A stretch of DNA of 64,000 nt from Mercurialis annua (GCF_937616625.2 NC_065570.1:47421665-47485664), one strand, 5' to 3'; shown: positions 38,092 through 49,438, counted from the stretch's first letter. Numbers and translations are program-made. Notes: generated from the letters alone by a model not told the origin.

Positions 38092-38307
38092 CTAGTGATG
38101 ATGGCCAGGGCCTCTAGGGCTAGGTCCTGATGCTAGCAGTTGAAACCAGCCTGCCATGCTGCTCTTTGCTTTCTCGTAAACCGAAGACTGTGTCTCCAAA
38201 TGATCGCTTGCTAACACTCTTGCAGACTCCACATTAATCTGGCTTATTACAACCATACAAATGAAGCAAATGACTAAAAGAGAGGATGTCTTCTTGATGC
38301 TCATCAT
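38092..38307 (-). CDS. PIP-like secreted peptide precursor, copy 16 (T9S, A28S)
   Basis: First copy right of the LINE. It has two substitutions, both in the signal peptide: T9S, and A28S next to the predicted cleavage site. Ser is tolerated there, so secretion is probably unaffected. SGPSPRGPGHHH is unchanged. TATA box at 38427-38439; the leader A-run is 8. The unit belongs to the diverged right-hand subtype. Confidence 0.87.
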   Translation of the reverse strand: MMSIKKTSSLLVICFICMVVISQINVESARVLASDHLETQSSVYEKAKSSMAGWFQLLASGPSPRGPGHHH

Positions 38308-40177
38308 ATCTTGAAATTAAGAATTAGAAAAAATTACTTATTTTGTGAGTACGCCTATATTTCCAGAATAAAAAAAAGTTGAATAATGCCCTTTGGTTTT
38401 GTTTGAAGATATGTGAAGATGTTTCATATATATTTATAGTCGCATAAGTGACGTGGTTGTTTCTAGAGTTATTCATAAAATGTAACAACTTACTGCAATT
38501 GAACTTTAATTTGTTTATAGTAATAGAAATAGAAAAACAATTCAACAAAATTACTGGCAACAATGACAATGTGTAAAATGTTCATAGGCTTTTTGTTGAG
38601 GCAGCATATAGTTTTCTTCATTTGCTTGAGTATATTCTATTATTGCGATTCCAAATATATCCTTTATCATATGCAAGTTATTAGCTAAAAAAATGCAACA
38701 AATAACAAACGCATCATTCTCTAATGCATTTGCTTGTGTGACGATCCAAGAAAGTTGTATACTATATACATAGTAAATTGAATTTTATTTTTATGTTTTT
38801 AATAATGTTGTTACCTTCAATTATTTAACAAGAAGTATGACATTAAATGAATTAGAAATTCTTCTACATATTGCTATTATAACCCGATATACATTGTGTT
38901 ATTATTGAATTTGAGTAACATTTTTAAATAAAAGTTAAATTATTCTTTAACATGAAAAATGATAGAATTATAAAAAATTGAATTATGTTTTTATTAACAT
39001 GAGTAATTAATCTAAATTATGTTTACTATTTTAAGCGCTCGGAGAAGATATGCTCATTAAGTTATTTTATCTCTAGCTCCCATTTTGTCTGTATGGATGA
39101 ACCTTATGTACGTTGATATTATTTATATGTTTTATGTGTATTTATAATCATAACAGTAAAATGGTGTACGAATCCAAAATTGTATTTTCAAATAAATAAT
39201 AATATATGAAATATAAATGAATTAGTTTATGGACATATAGAGATTTGATGTTAATACTAAAAATATAGCTGTGAGAGTATTCAATTTAATATGATAATTA
39301 AAAGTAAAATAAATATTACTTCTATATCTTGTTTAGGCTTTGTTCATGTAATTTTGAAAACAAATTAGATTTTATGTGATTGTTTATTATAAATTTTCCG
39401 ATCAGATGAATAATTAGGAACAATTGCTTTCTAATATGAATGTATGAATTGAGCTTGCCATGTATTAATGTTATTTCAAGTAGTCTCAATATTTTTATAG
39501 TTGCAGGAATTTGGTTTTAAAAAGTATTAATATAACATTTGAATATAAATAAATTGTTACATTAGTAAATTTCATATTAGCTTACACAAACTATAGACCA
39601 ATATTGGATCAATACTATCATGATATGCTGTAAGGTGCTAGAGTATTCATAAGCGTGTCTTACATACGGGTGCAAGTATAAATAGTCTGCTAGCACTGGT
39701 AGGTGGTGGCTCTCAATTTAGGTTTGAGGTTGTCAAAGCCCTAGAACGATCATAGTCAACCACGCCTATCAATTGTATAAACTCTAAATTAACCGAAAAT
39801 AAACATTAAATGAAGTTAAAATATTTAAATTGAGTATTACTCATATAAACTAATAGCAGACTAAACAAAAAATAATAAAAACTAAAATTAAATGAAAATA
39901 AATATTATAAATTAAAATTAAACATAAAATTAATATCATATAAATTAAAACTAAGTACTTACAATTTTGATTGTTTACATTGAACTTAAATAAATATTAA
40001 GATTTATTCATAATGAATAAGAACTAGTTTGTAAAGAGAGTTTCGAACATAAAAACGTTTCAGAAACAGTGAAATGCATCTTATTCAATATTTTAGAGCG
40101 ACATATCTTTTTTTATTCTATTGTCCTGAAATCTAAATTAGTTAATACATGGTTGGCGCATAGGTTGGATGAACAAT

Positions 40178-40393
40178 CTAGTGATGATGGCCAGGGCCTC
40201 TAGGGCTAGGTCCTGATGCTAGCAGTTGAAACCAGCCTGCCATGCTGCTCTTTGCTTTCTCGTAAACCGAAGACTGTGTCTCCAAATGATCGCTTGCTAA
40301 CACTCTTGCAGCCTCCACATTAATCTGGCTTATTACAACCATACAAATGAAGCAAATGACCAAAAGAGTGGATGTCTTCTTGATGCTCATCAT
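40178..40393 (-). CDS. PIP-like secreted peptide precursor, copy 17
   Basis: The protein is identical to copy 1 although the surrounding unit carries many right-subtype differences. TATA box at 40513-40525. The upstream region has a private A-to-G at about 40570. Confidence 0.87.
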   Translation of the reverse strand: MMSIKKTSTLLVICFICMVVISQINVEAARVLASDHLETQSSVYEKAKSSMAGWFQLLASGPSPRGPGHHH

Positions 40394-42261
40394 ATCTTGA
40401 AATTAAGAATTAGAAAAAATTACTTATTTTGTGAGTACGCCTATATTTCCAGAATAAAAAAAAGTTGAATAATGCCCTTTGGTTTTGTTTGAAGATATGT
40501 GAAGATGTTTCATATATATTTATAGTCGCATAAGTGACGTGGTTGTTTCTAGAGTTATTCATAAAATGTAGCAACTTACTGCAATTGAACTTTAATTTGT
40601 TTATAGTAATAGAAATAGAAAAACAATTCAACAAAATTACTGGCAACAATGACAATGTGTAAAATGTTCATAGGCTTTTTGTTGAGCCAGAATATAGTTT
40701 TCTTCATTTGCTTGAGTATATTCTATTATTGCGATTCCAAATATATGCTTTATCATATGCAAGTTATTAGCTAAAAAAATGCAACAAATAACAAACGCAT
40801 CATTCTCTAATGCATTTGCTTGTGTGACGATCCAAGAAAGTTGTATACTATATACATAGTAAATTGAATTTTATTTTTATGTTTTTAATAATGTTGTTAC
40901 CTTCAATTATTTAACAAGAAGTATGACATTAAATGAATTAGAAATTCTTCTACATATTGATATTATAACCCGATATACATTGTGTTATTATTGAATTTGA
41001 GTTACATTTTTAAATAAAAGTTATATTATTCTTTAACATGAAAAACGATAGAATTATAAAAAATTGAATTATGTTTTTATTAACATGAGTAATTAATCTA
41101 AATTATGTTTATTATTTTAAGCGTTCGGAGAAGATATGCTCATTAAGTTATTTTATCTCTAGCTCCCATTTTGTTTGTATGGATGAACCTTATGTACGTT
41201 GATATTATTTATATGTTTTATGTGTATTTATAATCATAACAGTAAAATGGTGTACGAATCCAAAATTGTATTTTCAAATAAATAATAATATATGAAATAT
41301 AAATGAATTAGTTTATGGACATATAGAGATTTGATGTTAATACTAAAAATATAGCTGTGAGAGTATTCAATTTAATATGATAATTAAAAGAAATAAATAT
41401 TACTTCTATATCATGTTTAGGCTTTGTTCATGTAATTTTGAAAACAAATTAGATTTTATGTGATTGTTTATTATAAATTTTCCGATCAGATGAATAATTA
41501 GGAACAATTGGTTTCTAATATGAATGTATGAATTGAGCTTGCCATGTATTAATGTTATTTCAAGTAGTCTCAATATTTTTATAGTTGCAGGAATTTGGTT
41601 TTAAAAAGTATTAATATAACATTTGAATATAAATAAATTGTTACATTAGTAAATTTCATATTAGCTTACACAAACTATAGACCAATATTGGATCAATACT
41701 ATCATGATATGCTGTAAGGTGCTAGAGTATTCATAAGCGTGTCTTACATACGGGTGCAAGTATAAATAGTCTGCTAGCACTGGTAGGTGGTGGCTCTCAA
41801 TTTAGGTTTGAGGTTGTCAAAGCCCTAGAACGATCATAGTCAACCACGCCTATCAATTGTATAAACTCTAAATTAACCGAAAATAAACATTAAATGAAGT
41901 TAAAATATTTAAATTGAGTATTACTCATATAAACTAATAGCAGACTAAACAAAAAATAATAAAAACTAAAATTAAATGAAAATAAATATTATAAATTAAA
42001 ATTAAACATAAAATTAATATCATATAAATTTAAACTAAGTACTTACAGTTTTGATTGTTTACATTGAACTTTAATAAATATTGAGATTTATTCATAATGA
42101 ATAAGAACTAGTTTGTAAAGAGAGTTTCGAACATAAAAACGTTTCAGAAACAGTGAAATGCATCTTATTCAATATTTTAGAGCGACATATCTTTTTTTAT
42201 TCTATCGTCCTGAAATCTAAATTAGTTAATACATGGTTGGCGCATAGATTGGATGAACAAT

Positions 42262-42477
42262 CTAGTGATGATGGCCAGGGCCTCTAGGGCTAGGTCCTGA
42301 TGCTAGCAGTTGAAACCAGCCTGCCATGCTGCTCTTTGCTTTCTCGTAAACCGAAGACTGTGTCTCCAAATGATCGCTTGCTAACACTCTTGCAGCCTCC
42401 ACATTAATCTGGCTTATTACTACCATACAAATGAAGCAAATGACCGAAAGAGTGGATGTCTTCTTGATGCTCATCAT
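42262..42477 (-). CDS. PIP-like secreted peptide precursor, copy 18 (L11S)
   Basis: Last gene of the array. L11S puts a polar residue in the hydrophobic core of the signal peptide, which may weaken but probably not abolish secretion. The mature region is unchanged. TATA box at 42598-42610 and the ACGT element are intact. About 225 bp upstream of the ATG the unit is broken by a deletion and a MITE, so this copy has only a short native promoter. Confidence 0.86.
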   Translation of the reverse strand: MMSIKKTSTLSVICFICMVVISQINVEAARVLASDHLETQSSVYEKAKSSMAGWFQLLASGPSPRGPGHHH

Positions 42478-42705
42478 ATCTTGAAATTAAGAATTAGAAA
42501 AAATTACTTATTTTGTGAGTACGCCTATATTTCCAGAATAAAAAAAAAGTTGAATAATGCCCTTTGGTTTTGTTTGAAGATATGTGAAGATGTTTCATAT
42601 ATATTTATAGTCGCATAAGTGACGTGGTTGTTTCTAGAGTTATTTATAAAATGTAACAACTTACTGCAATTGAACTTTAATTTGTTTATAGTAATAGTAA
42701 TAGAA

Positions 42706-42876
42706 ATGCACCAATACAAAAATTAGTCATTAATATATTATTTATTTATTTAAATTTTTTATTAAAGGCTAAAAATGGAAAAGTATATAAATAAACTAAT
42801 TTTTACTAATCTAACTATATTTTTCTTAATTCCCGTGTTTGTCCAAACGGCCTATCTTTTTATGGGACGGGGGGAG
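42706..42876 (-). mobile_element. MITE fragment with a CTCCCTCCGTCCC-type terminus
   Basis: The right end, read on the minus strand, is CTCCCCCCGTCCCAT next to a TA dinucleotide (42877-42878). This is the terminal motif of Stowaway/Tc1-mariner-type MITEs. Array sequence (ATAAATTT..CCG) resumes right after it. No matching left terminus is seen; array sequence to the left stops about 715 bp early in unit phase. The left end was therefore probably lost in a deletion that also removed array DNA. Confidence 0.6.
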
Positions 42877-43252
42877 TATAAATTTGCCGATTAGATGAAT
42901 AATTAGGAACAATTGCTTTCTAATATGAATGTATGAATTGAGTTTGTCATGTATTAATGTTATTTTAAGTAGTCTCAATATTTTTATAGTTGCAGGAATT
43001 TGATTTTAAAAAGTATTAATATAACATTTGAATATAAATAAATTGTTACATTAGTAAATTTCATATTACCTTACACAAACTATAGACAAATTTCTGATCA
43101 ATACTATCATGATATGGTGTAAGGTGCTAGAGTGTCATAGTCAACCACGCCTATTAATTATATAAAGTATAAATAAATCGAAAATAAACATTAAATGAAG
43201 TTAAAATATTTAAATCAAGTATTACTTATATAAACTAATAGCAGACTAAACA
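42877..43252 (-). repeat. Degenerate terminal array unit without a peptide gene
   Basis: The stretch is alignable to the unit segment from TATAAATTTTCCG to AGCAGACTAAACA but with many substitutions. An internal deletion near 43133 removes most of the hairpin island. No coding region is present, and homology to the unit stops at about 43252. This is the old, decayed right edge of the array. Confidence 0.8.
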
Positions 43253-43637
43253 AGTATTGTGACAAATGTATATTTATTGATAAAGAATAATCGTCAAAGT
43301 TTTGTTTAATTAGAAAAACAAATTGAGATTAAATTAGAGAAATAAAGAGTTGAAGGATTAAGTTACAAGAGGTGCTTAATTCAAGCACTTATAAGGTCAT
43401 TTTTCCACTCATTTTAACCACATGAAGACCCCTAGTATTCCACCTCTTCATTTTTTCCTTAGCAACACAAATCAGAGATAAAAATTAATATCTCAAACCC
43501 TTATTCAATAAGTTCACTGATGACCTTCTCCTCACCATCATCATCAACGTTGTTCTTGCGCAACCCACACGGCGGAAGCCATATCTCAACAATCCGACCA
43601 CCGTTTTTGATGATTTAAGCTCGGTTGGAGAGCTAAC
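43253..43637. other. Unique flank between the array and the gypsy element
   Basis: 385 bp unlike either neighbour. The part at about 43500-43630 is more GC-rich and could encode a short peptide on the plus strand (DDLLLTIII.. then a stretch with several Arg/Pro). It might be a fragment of a captured or interrupted gene, but no family is recognised. The gypsy insertion truncates it. Confidence 0.3.
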
Positions 43638-43791
43638 TGTAATATCCCATAAAAATTTAATTTTATTTATCGAAGAATTCTCGGTAGTTTTCGATCGTTT
43701 GTCGATTAATGGTTCAGCTTGTGGTTCAACCGAAAGGGTTGAACCACACCCTTTTAAATTGGGTCTCAAAAGAGATCTGATTTAAAAGGAG

Positions 43792-43908
43792 GTCTCGTAC
43801 GAGACACACCAGGTCTCGTACGAGACCTTAAGAAATTAAGCCTGGTCTCGTACGAGACCAGGGTTCTCGAACGAGAACAGCAGCAAATTGTTGTTCTCGT
43901 TCGAGAAC
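43792..43908. repeat. Cluster of five palindromic modules in the LTR
   Basis: Perfect palindromes centred on CTCGTACGAG span 43792-43805 (14 bp), 43811-43828 (18 bp) and 43841-43862 (22 bp). Two more modules, GTTCTCGAACGAGAAC (43863-43878) and GTTCTCGTTCGAGAAC (43893-43908), are reverse complements of each other. They lie about 60-180 bp before a TTTTAAATAC TATA-like site. The 3' LTR has the same cluster at about 56206-56325 with CG-to-CA losses. Confidence 0.9.
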
Positions 43909-44988
43909 AGCGTATGCCTTCGGGGGGGGGGGGCATTTTTGACCTCCAATATTTCATGAATCGATCCTTTTAAATACGTAAACCCTAAACCTAATACATT
44001 CTCCACACTTTAAAGAAACCATAGCCGTCATTCCCTTCCGTTTTCACTGAGAATTCGCTGATCAAATCCCTCTCAAAGTTTTCAGAAAAACTTCGGTAAG
44101 TTATATTCTAAGATTTCAGTTTTTGGTTTAAACGACAATTCCGTATTTTTGATCGTTCTCTTTCGTTTCTAGATCGAAATCAAAACCGTTTATTTCCTGA
44201 CGTTCTAGACTCGTGTACCTTCGATTCCCCATCTCGTTTTTGTTGAACGGTACGCTATCGATCTCGTTTCAATCGCCGTACGGTTTACCGTTTTAAGCTT
44301 TGTATAATCTGTTTTGGTTGAAACTATTACTGCCGATTATATTCCTTCTTGTTGGCTTGATCTTCATGTTGATTAGACCCCTAAGAATGTTGTGTTTCAT
44401 AAATAAATTAATAGTGGTGTGATATATCGATTCGTTGGATGCCGTTTGGAATTGTCAAACCCACGCTATAATTCCGCCGTGGTTCTTTATCTAATTAATT
44501 GCTAACTAAATAGGAATTGTTGTAGTTCATGATTAAGTATTTATAATTAAGATGGCTTGAATCATGAAATCTTAATGGATTGGGGTTTAAGAATCATGTA
44601 CAGTAGCTAAAAAATGGTGGGTTATTGAGTTGTATATGATGGGCGGGATTTTGTTGGATTTAAAGGAAGGAGATCGTTAATAAACCATTCTAATCACCAT
44701 CTTATTTTGTTTGAAATTAATAAGTCCCTCAAGTTATTTTATTTGGATAATAACTGGAATTTCATAATAATTTACAATTGATATTTTGTAAACGATATTT
44801 TTATAATTTAAATTAATATAATTACTCGGATAATTATACTAAATTCAAATATCAATTTGGTACGAAAATGGCTAAATTACAAATTAGCCCTTGAATATTT
44901 TTGTAACTTATTTAACTAAGTTTTTGATTAGTAACTTTATATTTGGTTTTAATTATATACAAAAGTGACTAATTTGATTTTGAAAATC

Positions 44989-45123
44989 TAATTGGCTAAA
45001 GTATAGTTTAGTCCCTAATTGGATAAAGTACAGTTTAGTCCCTAATTGGATAAAGTACAGTTTAGTCCCTAATTGGCTAAAGTACAGTTTAGTCCATAAT
45101 TAGCTAAAGTACAGTTTAGTCCC
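44989..45123 (+). repeat. ~26-bp minisatellite in the 5' LTR
   Basis: About five tandem copies of a unit reading AATTGGCTAAAGTACAGTTT then AGTCC. The 3' LTR has about four at 57400-57510. A single related unit appears in inverse orientation near 60235 in the neighbouring LTR, so the motif predates the split of the two families. Confidence 0.8.
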
Positions 45124-46176
45124 TAAATTTTCATAAACTTAAAATGGTTAGATTTTTGGGTTGTAACTTGGGTTACTTGAAATTAAAGTTATTGAATTCT
45201 GCTTTTAAAATGGATTATTATTTTATCGAATTATTTTATAAATATAAACTCGGGTTATATTTGGTAAACGTTTTGGGTCGGGTTAGACTTGAGTCACCCG
45301 ACAAGTGAGGTTAGCTTGGTAGTTATTGGTAACTCGGCTAACCCACTATTTGAAAATTTATTATTATTTAAGGATCTTTAAATAATAGTTGTAAATTGGA
45401 TTTTAAAGCGAGAACTCAATAAACTTGTATTAAATGTGCTTTATTACCTATTGGGCATTTTTTTGTGTTGTTCTGGATTGTTTTAATCCGACGTGTTATT
45501 TGTGCTAGTCCTATGTGGTGTCTAGTACTCTCTACAGTTAGGGTCTGTTTTTAATAATTATTTTATTTGTCTAGACCCGTCTATTGTTCGTGCTCCAGAG
45601 GCGAACCAGGATTAGTTGCTTGCCGGTTATCACGTGGATTAGCAAGCAGTGAGTTTGTACTTACTATTTACCGCTTTATTAAGTAAATTGTTATTTTAAT
45701 ATTAAATATATATATTGTATGTATATTGCGAACTGTTTTTATATTATGGCTCTTAGTTGGAACATGCTACCTAATGGGCATCATTAGGACTGTGTGCGCA
45801 CCGGTAATGATCTGGGTAAGGTATATATGGAAATGTGGTAACTCGGTGTGAGCATAGCTCTCGGGACCAAATAGAGTAACTCGGTGTAGCACAGCTCTCG
45901 GGACTCTGGATATGGTAAAAGTGTGGTCAGTGGTAACTCGGTGTAGCTCAGCTCTCGGGACCAGGCCTGTTGGATTATATTTATTATTTAGAATTGTGGA
46001 TTAGGGTCTCAACTATTATTCGTAATATCGTTATTAAATATATTAAACGGTTTTAAAGGTTTTCCACTTGATAAATGTAAATAGTGGTATAAACTCATCT
46101 TAGTATATCTGACCCTGTTGTTTTCCCAATTTTTCCCAAGGTTATGATCTGAGAGAGTCTGGTGATCTCCGTATTT

Positions 46177-47478
46177 CACTACTAGAAATCTGTCATTTAG
46201 CGACGGATTTTTCCGTCGCTAAATGGCATAAATCCGTCGCTAAATGGCATTAGCGATGGATTAGCGACGGATTTAATCCGTCGCTAAATTCCTGGTCGCT
46301 AAATCATTTAGCTACGAAAATAAAAAATTAGCGACGAATTTTAAAAAATTTAGCGACGGATTTTAATCTGTCACTATTTTTTTTTTTTTAAATAATTTTT
46401 TTAATTAAAGCTAAAAATAAAATATTATTTAATATATAGCCCCATGGTCACCCACCCACTCGCTATAGGTCACCTATCATCATCCTCCGGCAATTATCGC
46501 AAACTTTTCAGTAGGTCACCCATCCTTCAATTGTTCTCAGTCAAACCTCTTTAACCTTCTAGTTCCCCCGCACGTAACTCCATCTTATCCAGCTCAGATT
46601 CTTGATACATATCTATGTATATTATATTTAAATATAACTAAAAGGAACGAATATTTATTCCCGCAATTAACAGCCACATTATAAAATAATTATTTTTTCA
46701 TACTATGTTTTTTAAATAAATAAATAATAAATTATTTTTTTAATAATTATTTTAAATAAAAATAACAAATTATTACTTTTACACATTACTACCACATTGT
46801 AATATAATAAAATTTCTAATAGTAATTTTTTTAATAAATAATATTTTTATGAATAATTATTTTTTATAAATAATTATTTTTCATAAATATTTATTTTTTT
46901 AATAAATAATTATTTTTTATACATAATTAATTTTTTAATAAATAAATATTTTATTAATAAATAAATATTGTTTAATAAATAATTATTTTATTAATAAATA
47001 AATATTTTTTTAAAAATAAATATTTTTAAATAAATAAATATTTTTTAACAAATAATTATTTTTAAATAAATAATTATTTTTTAATAGAATTAATACTTAG
47101 CGACGGATTCTGGAATCAGTCGCTAAAAGTAAGCATTTAGCGACGGATTCTGAAATCCGTCGCTAAAAGTAAGCATTTAGCGACGGATTCTGAAATCCGT
47201 CGCTAAAAGTAAGCATTTAGCGACAGATTCTGAAAACCGTCGCTAAATGTAACCCATTTAGCGACGGATTTTGAAATCCGTCGCTAAAAGTGAAAAAAAA
47301 TTGGCGGGATTTGTCCCGCCATTTTAGCGACGGAATTTCCGTCGCTAAAGTTGGCAGGATGAATCTCGCCAATTTTATTAAGTATTTAGCGACGGATTCA
47401 AAATCCGCCGCTAAATTTGATTTTAGCGACGGAATCCGTCGCTAAAATCCGTCGCTAATCGACAGTTTTCTAGTAGTG
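46177..47478. mobile_element. Non-autonomous CACTA (En/Spm-type) DNA transposon
   Basis: Termini are CACTACTAGAAA and TTTCTAGTAGTG, with a 3-bp TTT duplication (46174-46176 and 47479-47481). The 3' LTR shows the matching empty site near 58608. Subterminal regions (46197-46375 and 47095-47462) hold many copies of TTTAGCGACGGA in both orientations, the usual binding-site arrays for CACTA transposases. The centre is AT-rich with no coding region. At 1302 bp with no transposase gene it would depend on an enzyme from elsewhere. Confidence 0.92.
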
Positions 47479-47869
47479 TTTACTTTCCTCGGAGGTTTCA
47501 TTTATTTTAGTAAAACTATCAAATTTTTTTATTCTAAGACCGCAGTAGTTGACTAGACGTCTTTATTTTATTACAGTTGTTTGTCGGATTAGTCCGACTG
47601 GATATATTGCTTTGGCATGTTTATAATGTTTACTCTGTTTATTTTTATGCCATATTGGAGACTCGTAGTTGAACGAGTATTTATTATATTAAATGTTGAA
47701 TATTATAACTGCTAGAATTAGGCTGAAGTTTTGGTTGCCCCCAAGCATTGGTTTTCTTGCAGTTTTATTATAATTGTATGTTAACCGAAAGGCTAGCTAC
47801 GGGTTTTGGTACTACATTATCCATACCCTAGCGCCGGTCACGATTTATGAAAATGAGTCGTGACAAACT

Positions 47870-47886
47870 TGGTATCAGAGCTTTGG
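47870..47886 (+). other. Primer-binding site (initiator tRNA-Met)
   Basis: TGGTATCAGAGC follows the 5' LTR end after a 4-nt gap. It complements the 3' end of plant initiator tRNA-Met, the usual primer for gypsy chromoviruses. Confidence 0.9.
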
Positions 47887-48208
47887 TTTCAAACCAAGGC
47901 CATTTGCATGCTATGTGTTTACTCTATTAAGTGATGTTGTGTCTTAGGAACTACTGCGGATATAGGTTTCTGTCATGTCTTTAAAAACGTCATCTTTTGA
48001 TTTTAAAACATTCTGCCTACACCAATAGGATTGCGTCGAGTCAGTTATTATATGTTGATTTGATGCTGTTAATTTTTAATGTTATTTCACTTGGGTAAAT
48101 ATTTTATTGTTGTTGATTTCTTGGGAAATCTTGTATGTTGCTTGTTTTGTTCATACTTGGGTATGAAATATCTGTGTATTTAAATTGTTTTTGTTCAATC
48201 CTTAGGAT

Positions 48209-49438
48209 ATGGACAACGTTGTTCGTACTCGTGCTCGTACCGCGGCAGAGCAAGAAGCTGAGGCTGATGATGCAATTTCCATTGACGTTGATAAGAACGT
48301 ACCACCAGTTCAGGCAAATGCTGGACGTGGTAGAGGTGCTGGCAGAGGTAGAGGTGCTGGTAGGGGCAGAGGAGCTGGTGCCGGTAGAGGTGGAGCTAGA
48401 GGACGTGGTGCAGCAGGTGTTCAGGCACCGAATGTGCAGTAGGCACCAAATGTGCAGCAGGCACCAAACATGCAGGCGTTTGACTTCACTACTTTCTTGG
48501 CTGGCATTGTCGAGATGCTGAACAACCAGGCTCTTCTGCAGAATCAGTGTACTGTATTGGGTCAGTTAGCGCAGCAACAGCAACCTCAGGCTGGGGCTGT
48601 AGCTGGTATGGGTGGACTTGTTGGTGTCGATCATATTCCGACAGACAGAGAGTTGGTGATGACCTACGCGAAGTTGACTCCGACTTCTTTTGATGGCACT
48701 GGGGATGCTCTTGATTTCTTGGAAGAGTTTGAGTACAACAGTCAGAGGATTCAGGCTACTGATCACCAATCAGTGATGCTTGTGGAGATGTCGCTGAAGG
48801 GTCCAGCTAAGGACTGGTTTCGCGATAACATTAGGCCAGAGATGGCTACTTTGACTTGGGCTGAGTTTGTGAACAGGTTCAGAGGTTACTATCTACCCTT
48901 CTCTGTTACTGAGAATTTCAGAGAAAAGCTGCTAAATTTGAAGACTGGGGATAGATCAGTGACAGACTACACTACAGAGTTTGTCCGTTTGGGGTGGTTT
49001 GCTACAGATCTACTGGGTGATCGAGGGCGAGTGAACGACCGCTATGCTAGGGGTTTAGGCTCAGAATTTCTTCCTTTGCTGATAGGGACAGACATGGAGT
49101 TCTCTTGAGTAGTGGATAGTGCTCGACGGATGGAGAATTTATTGATTCAGTTTGAGACGATCTCTTACCCTTTCCAGAATCAGAAGGGAAAGAGTGATCT
49201 TCCTAATGGGGGGCAGCAGGCCCCAGCGCAGCATGGTAGTGGAAACTACTACAGTGGCTCTTCTCAGGCAAATAGGGGGATTCGCCGTACGCACAACAAG
49301 GGGAGGCATAGTACTAGGAGTGCTCCGTACAGTTCTAGTAGCAGTGGGAGTAACTGTGATTCAGGACGCGGGTACAGTGGTGGATCGAACATTCTGTTCT
49401 GCCAGAATTGCAGACGCAGGCACTATGGTCAGTGTTAG
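48209..49438 (+). pseudogene. gag, interrupted by in-frame stops
   Basis: One frame runs from ATG 48209: an N-terminal part rich in Gly-Arg repeats (RGRGAGRGRG), then the Retrotrans_gag capsid region (FDGTGDALDFLEEFE, KDWFRDNI, WAEFVNRFRGYY, VTDYTTEFVRL). Stops interrupt it at 48440-48442 (TAG), 49106-49108 (TGA) and 49436-49438 (TAG). All lie in the same frame and most look like single C-to-T or G-to-A changes. The Arg-rich tail is likely RNA-binding. Confidence 0.85.

Larger units (their letters stand above)
1..42705 (-). repeat. Tandem array of ~2.09-kb units, each with one PIP-like peptide gene
   Basis: Position 1 is in phase with 2092, and the same unit recurs head-to-tail to about 42.7 kb. 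ATG-to-ATG spacing is 2090 or 2091 bp for copies 1-15. It is 2087 bp across the LINE once the LINE and one TSD are removed, then 2086 and 2084 bp. Most 1-bp length changes lie in one A-run (8-10 A) in the 5' leader. Units differ by a handful of SNPs on the left; units right of about 31.5 kb carry many shared differences. The 31923-37115 LINE is nested inside. The array starts outside the window, so 18 genes is a minimum. In a genome assembly such arrays are often collapsed or expanded, so the exact number is assembly-dependent. Confidence 0.97.
43638..47865 (+). repeat. 5' LTR of the gypsy element (contains a CACTA insertion)
   Basis: It starts TGTAATATCC and ends GTCGTGACA. Without the 1305-bp CACTA insertion plus duplication it is about 2923 bp and aligns along its length to the 3' LTR. 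Inside are a palindrome cluster (43792-43908), a G-run (~43921-43933), a ~26-bp minisatellite (about 44989-45123) and three copies of a GTAACTCGGTGT..CTCTCGGGAC motif (about 45838-45961). Confidence 0.93.

Noticed and set aside
43500..43630. Possible F-box-like gene fragment (DDLLLTIII) beside the gypsy element
   Set aside because: The match is a few hydrophobic residues only; not enough to name a family, so it is left as an unassigned flank.
43485..43957. Minus-strand open frames across the 5' LTR start
   Set aside because: One crosses the LTR boundary and the other is made of the palindrome cluster. Neither is conserved as a protein; the counterpart in the 3' LTR diverges.
46197..47462. 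Regularly recurring AGCGACGG repeats that could be mistaken for a CRISPR-like array
   Set aside because: They are in both orientations, irregularly spaced and enclosed by CACTA termini in plant DNA, so they are transposon subterminal repeats.
48135..48521. Alternative 128-codon frame overlapping the gag start
   Set aside because: It reads the Gly-Arg repeats of gag out of frame. The gag frame carries the capsid domain.
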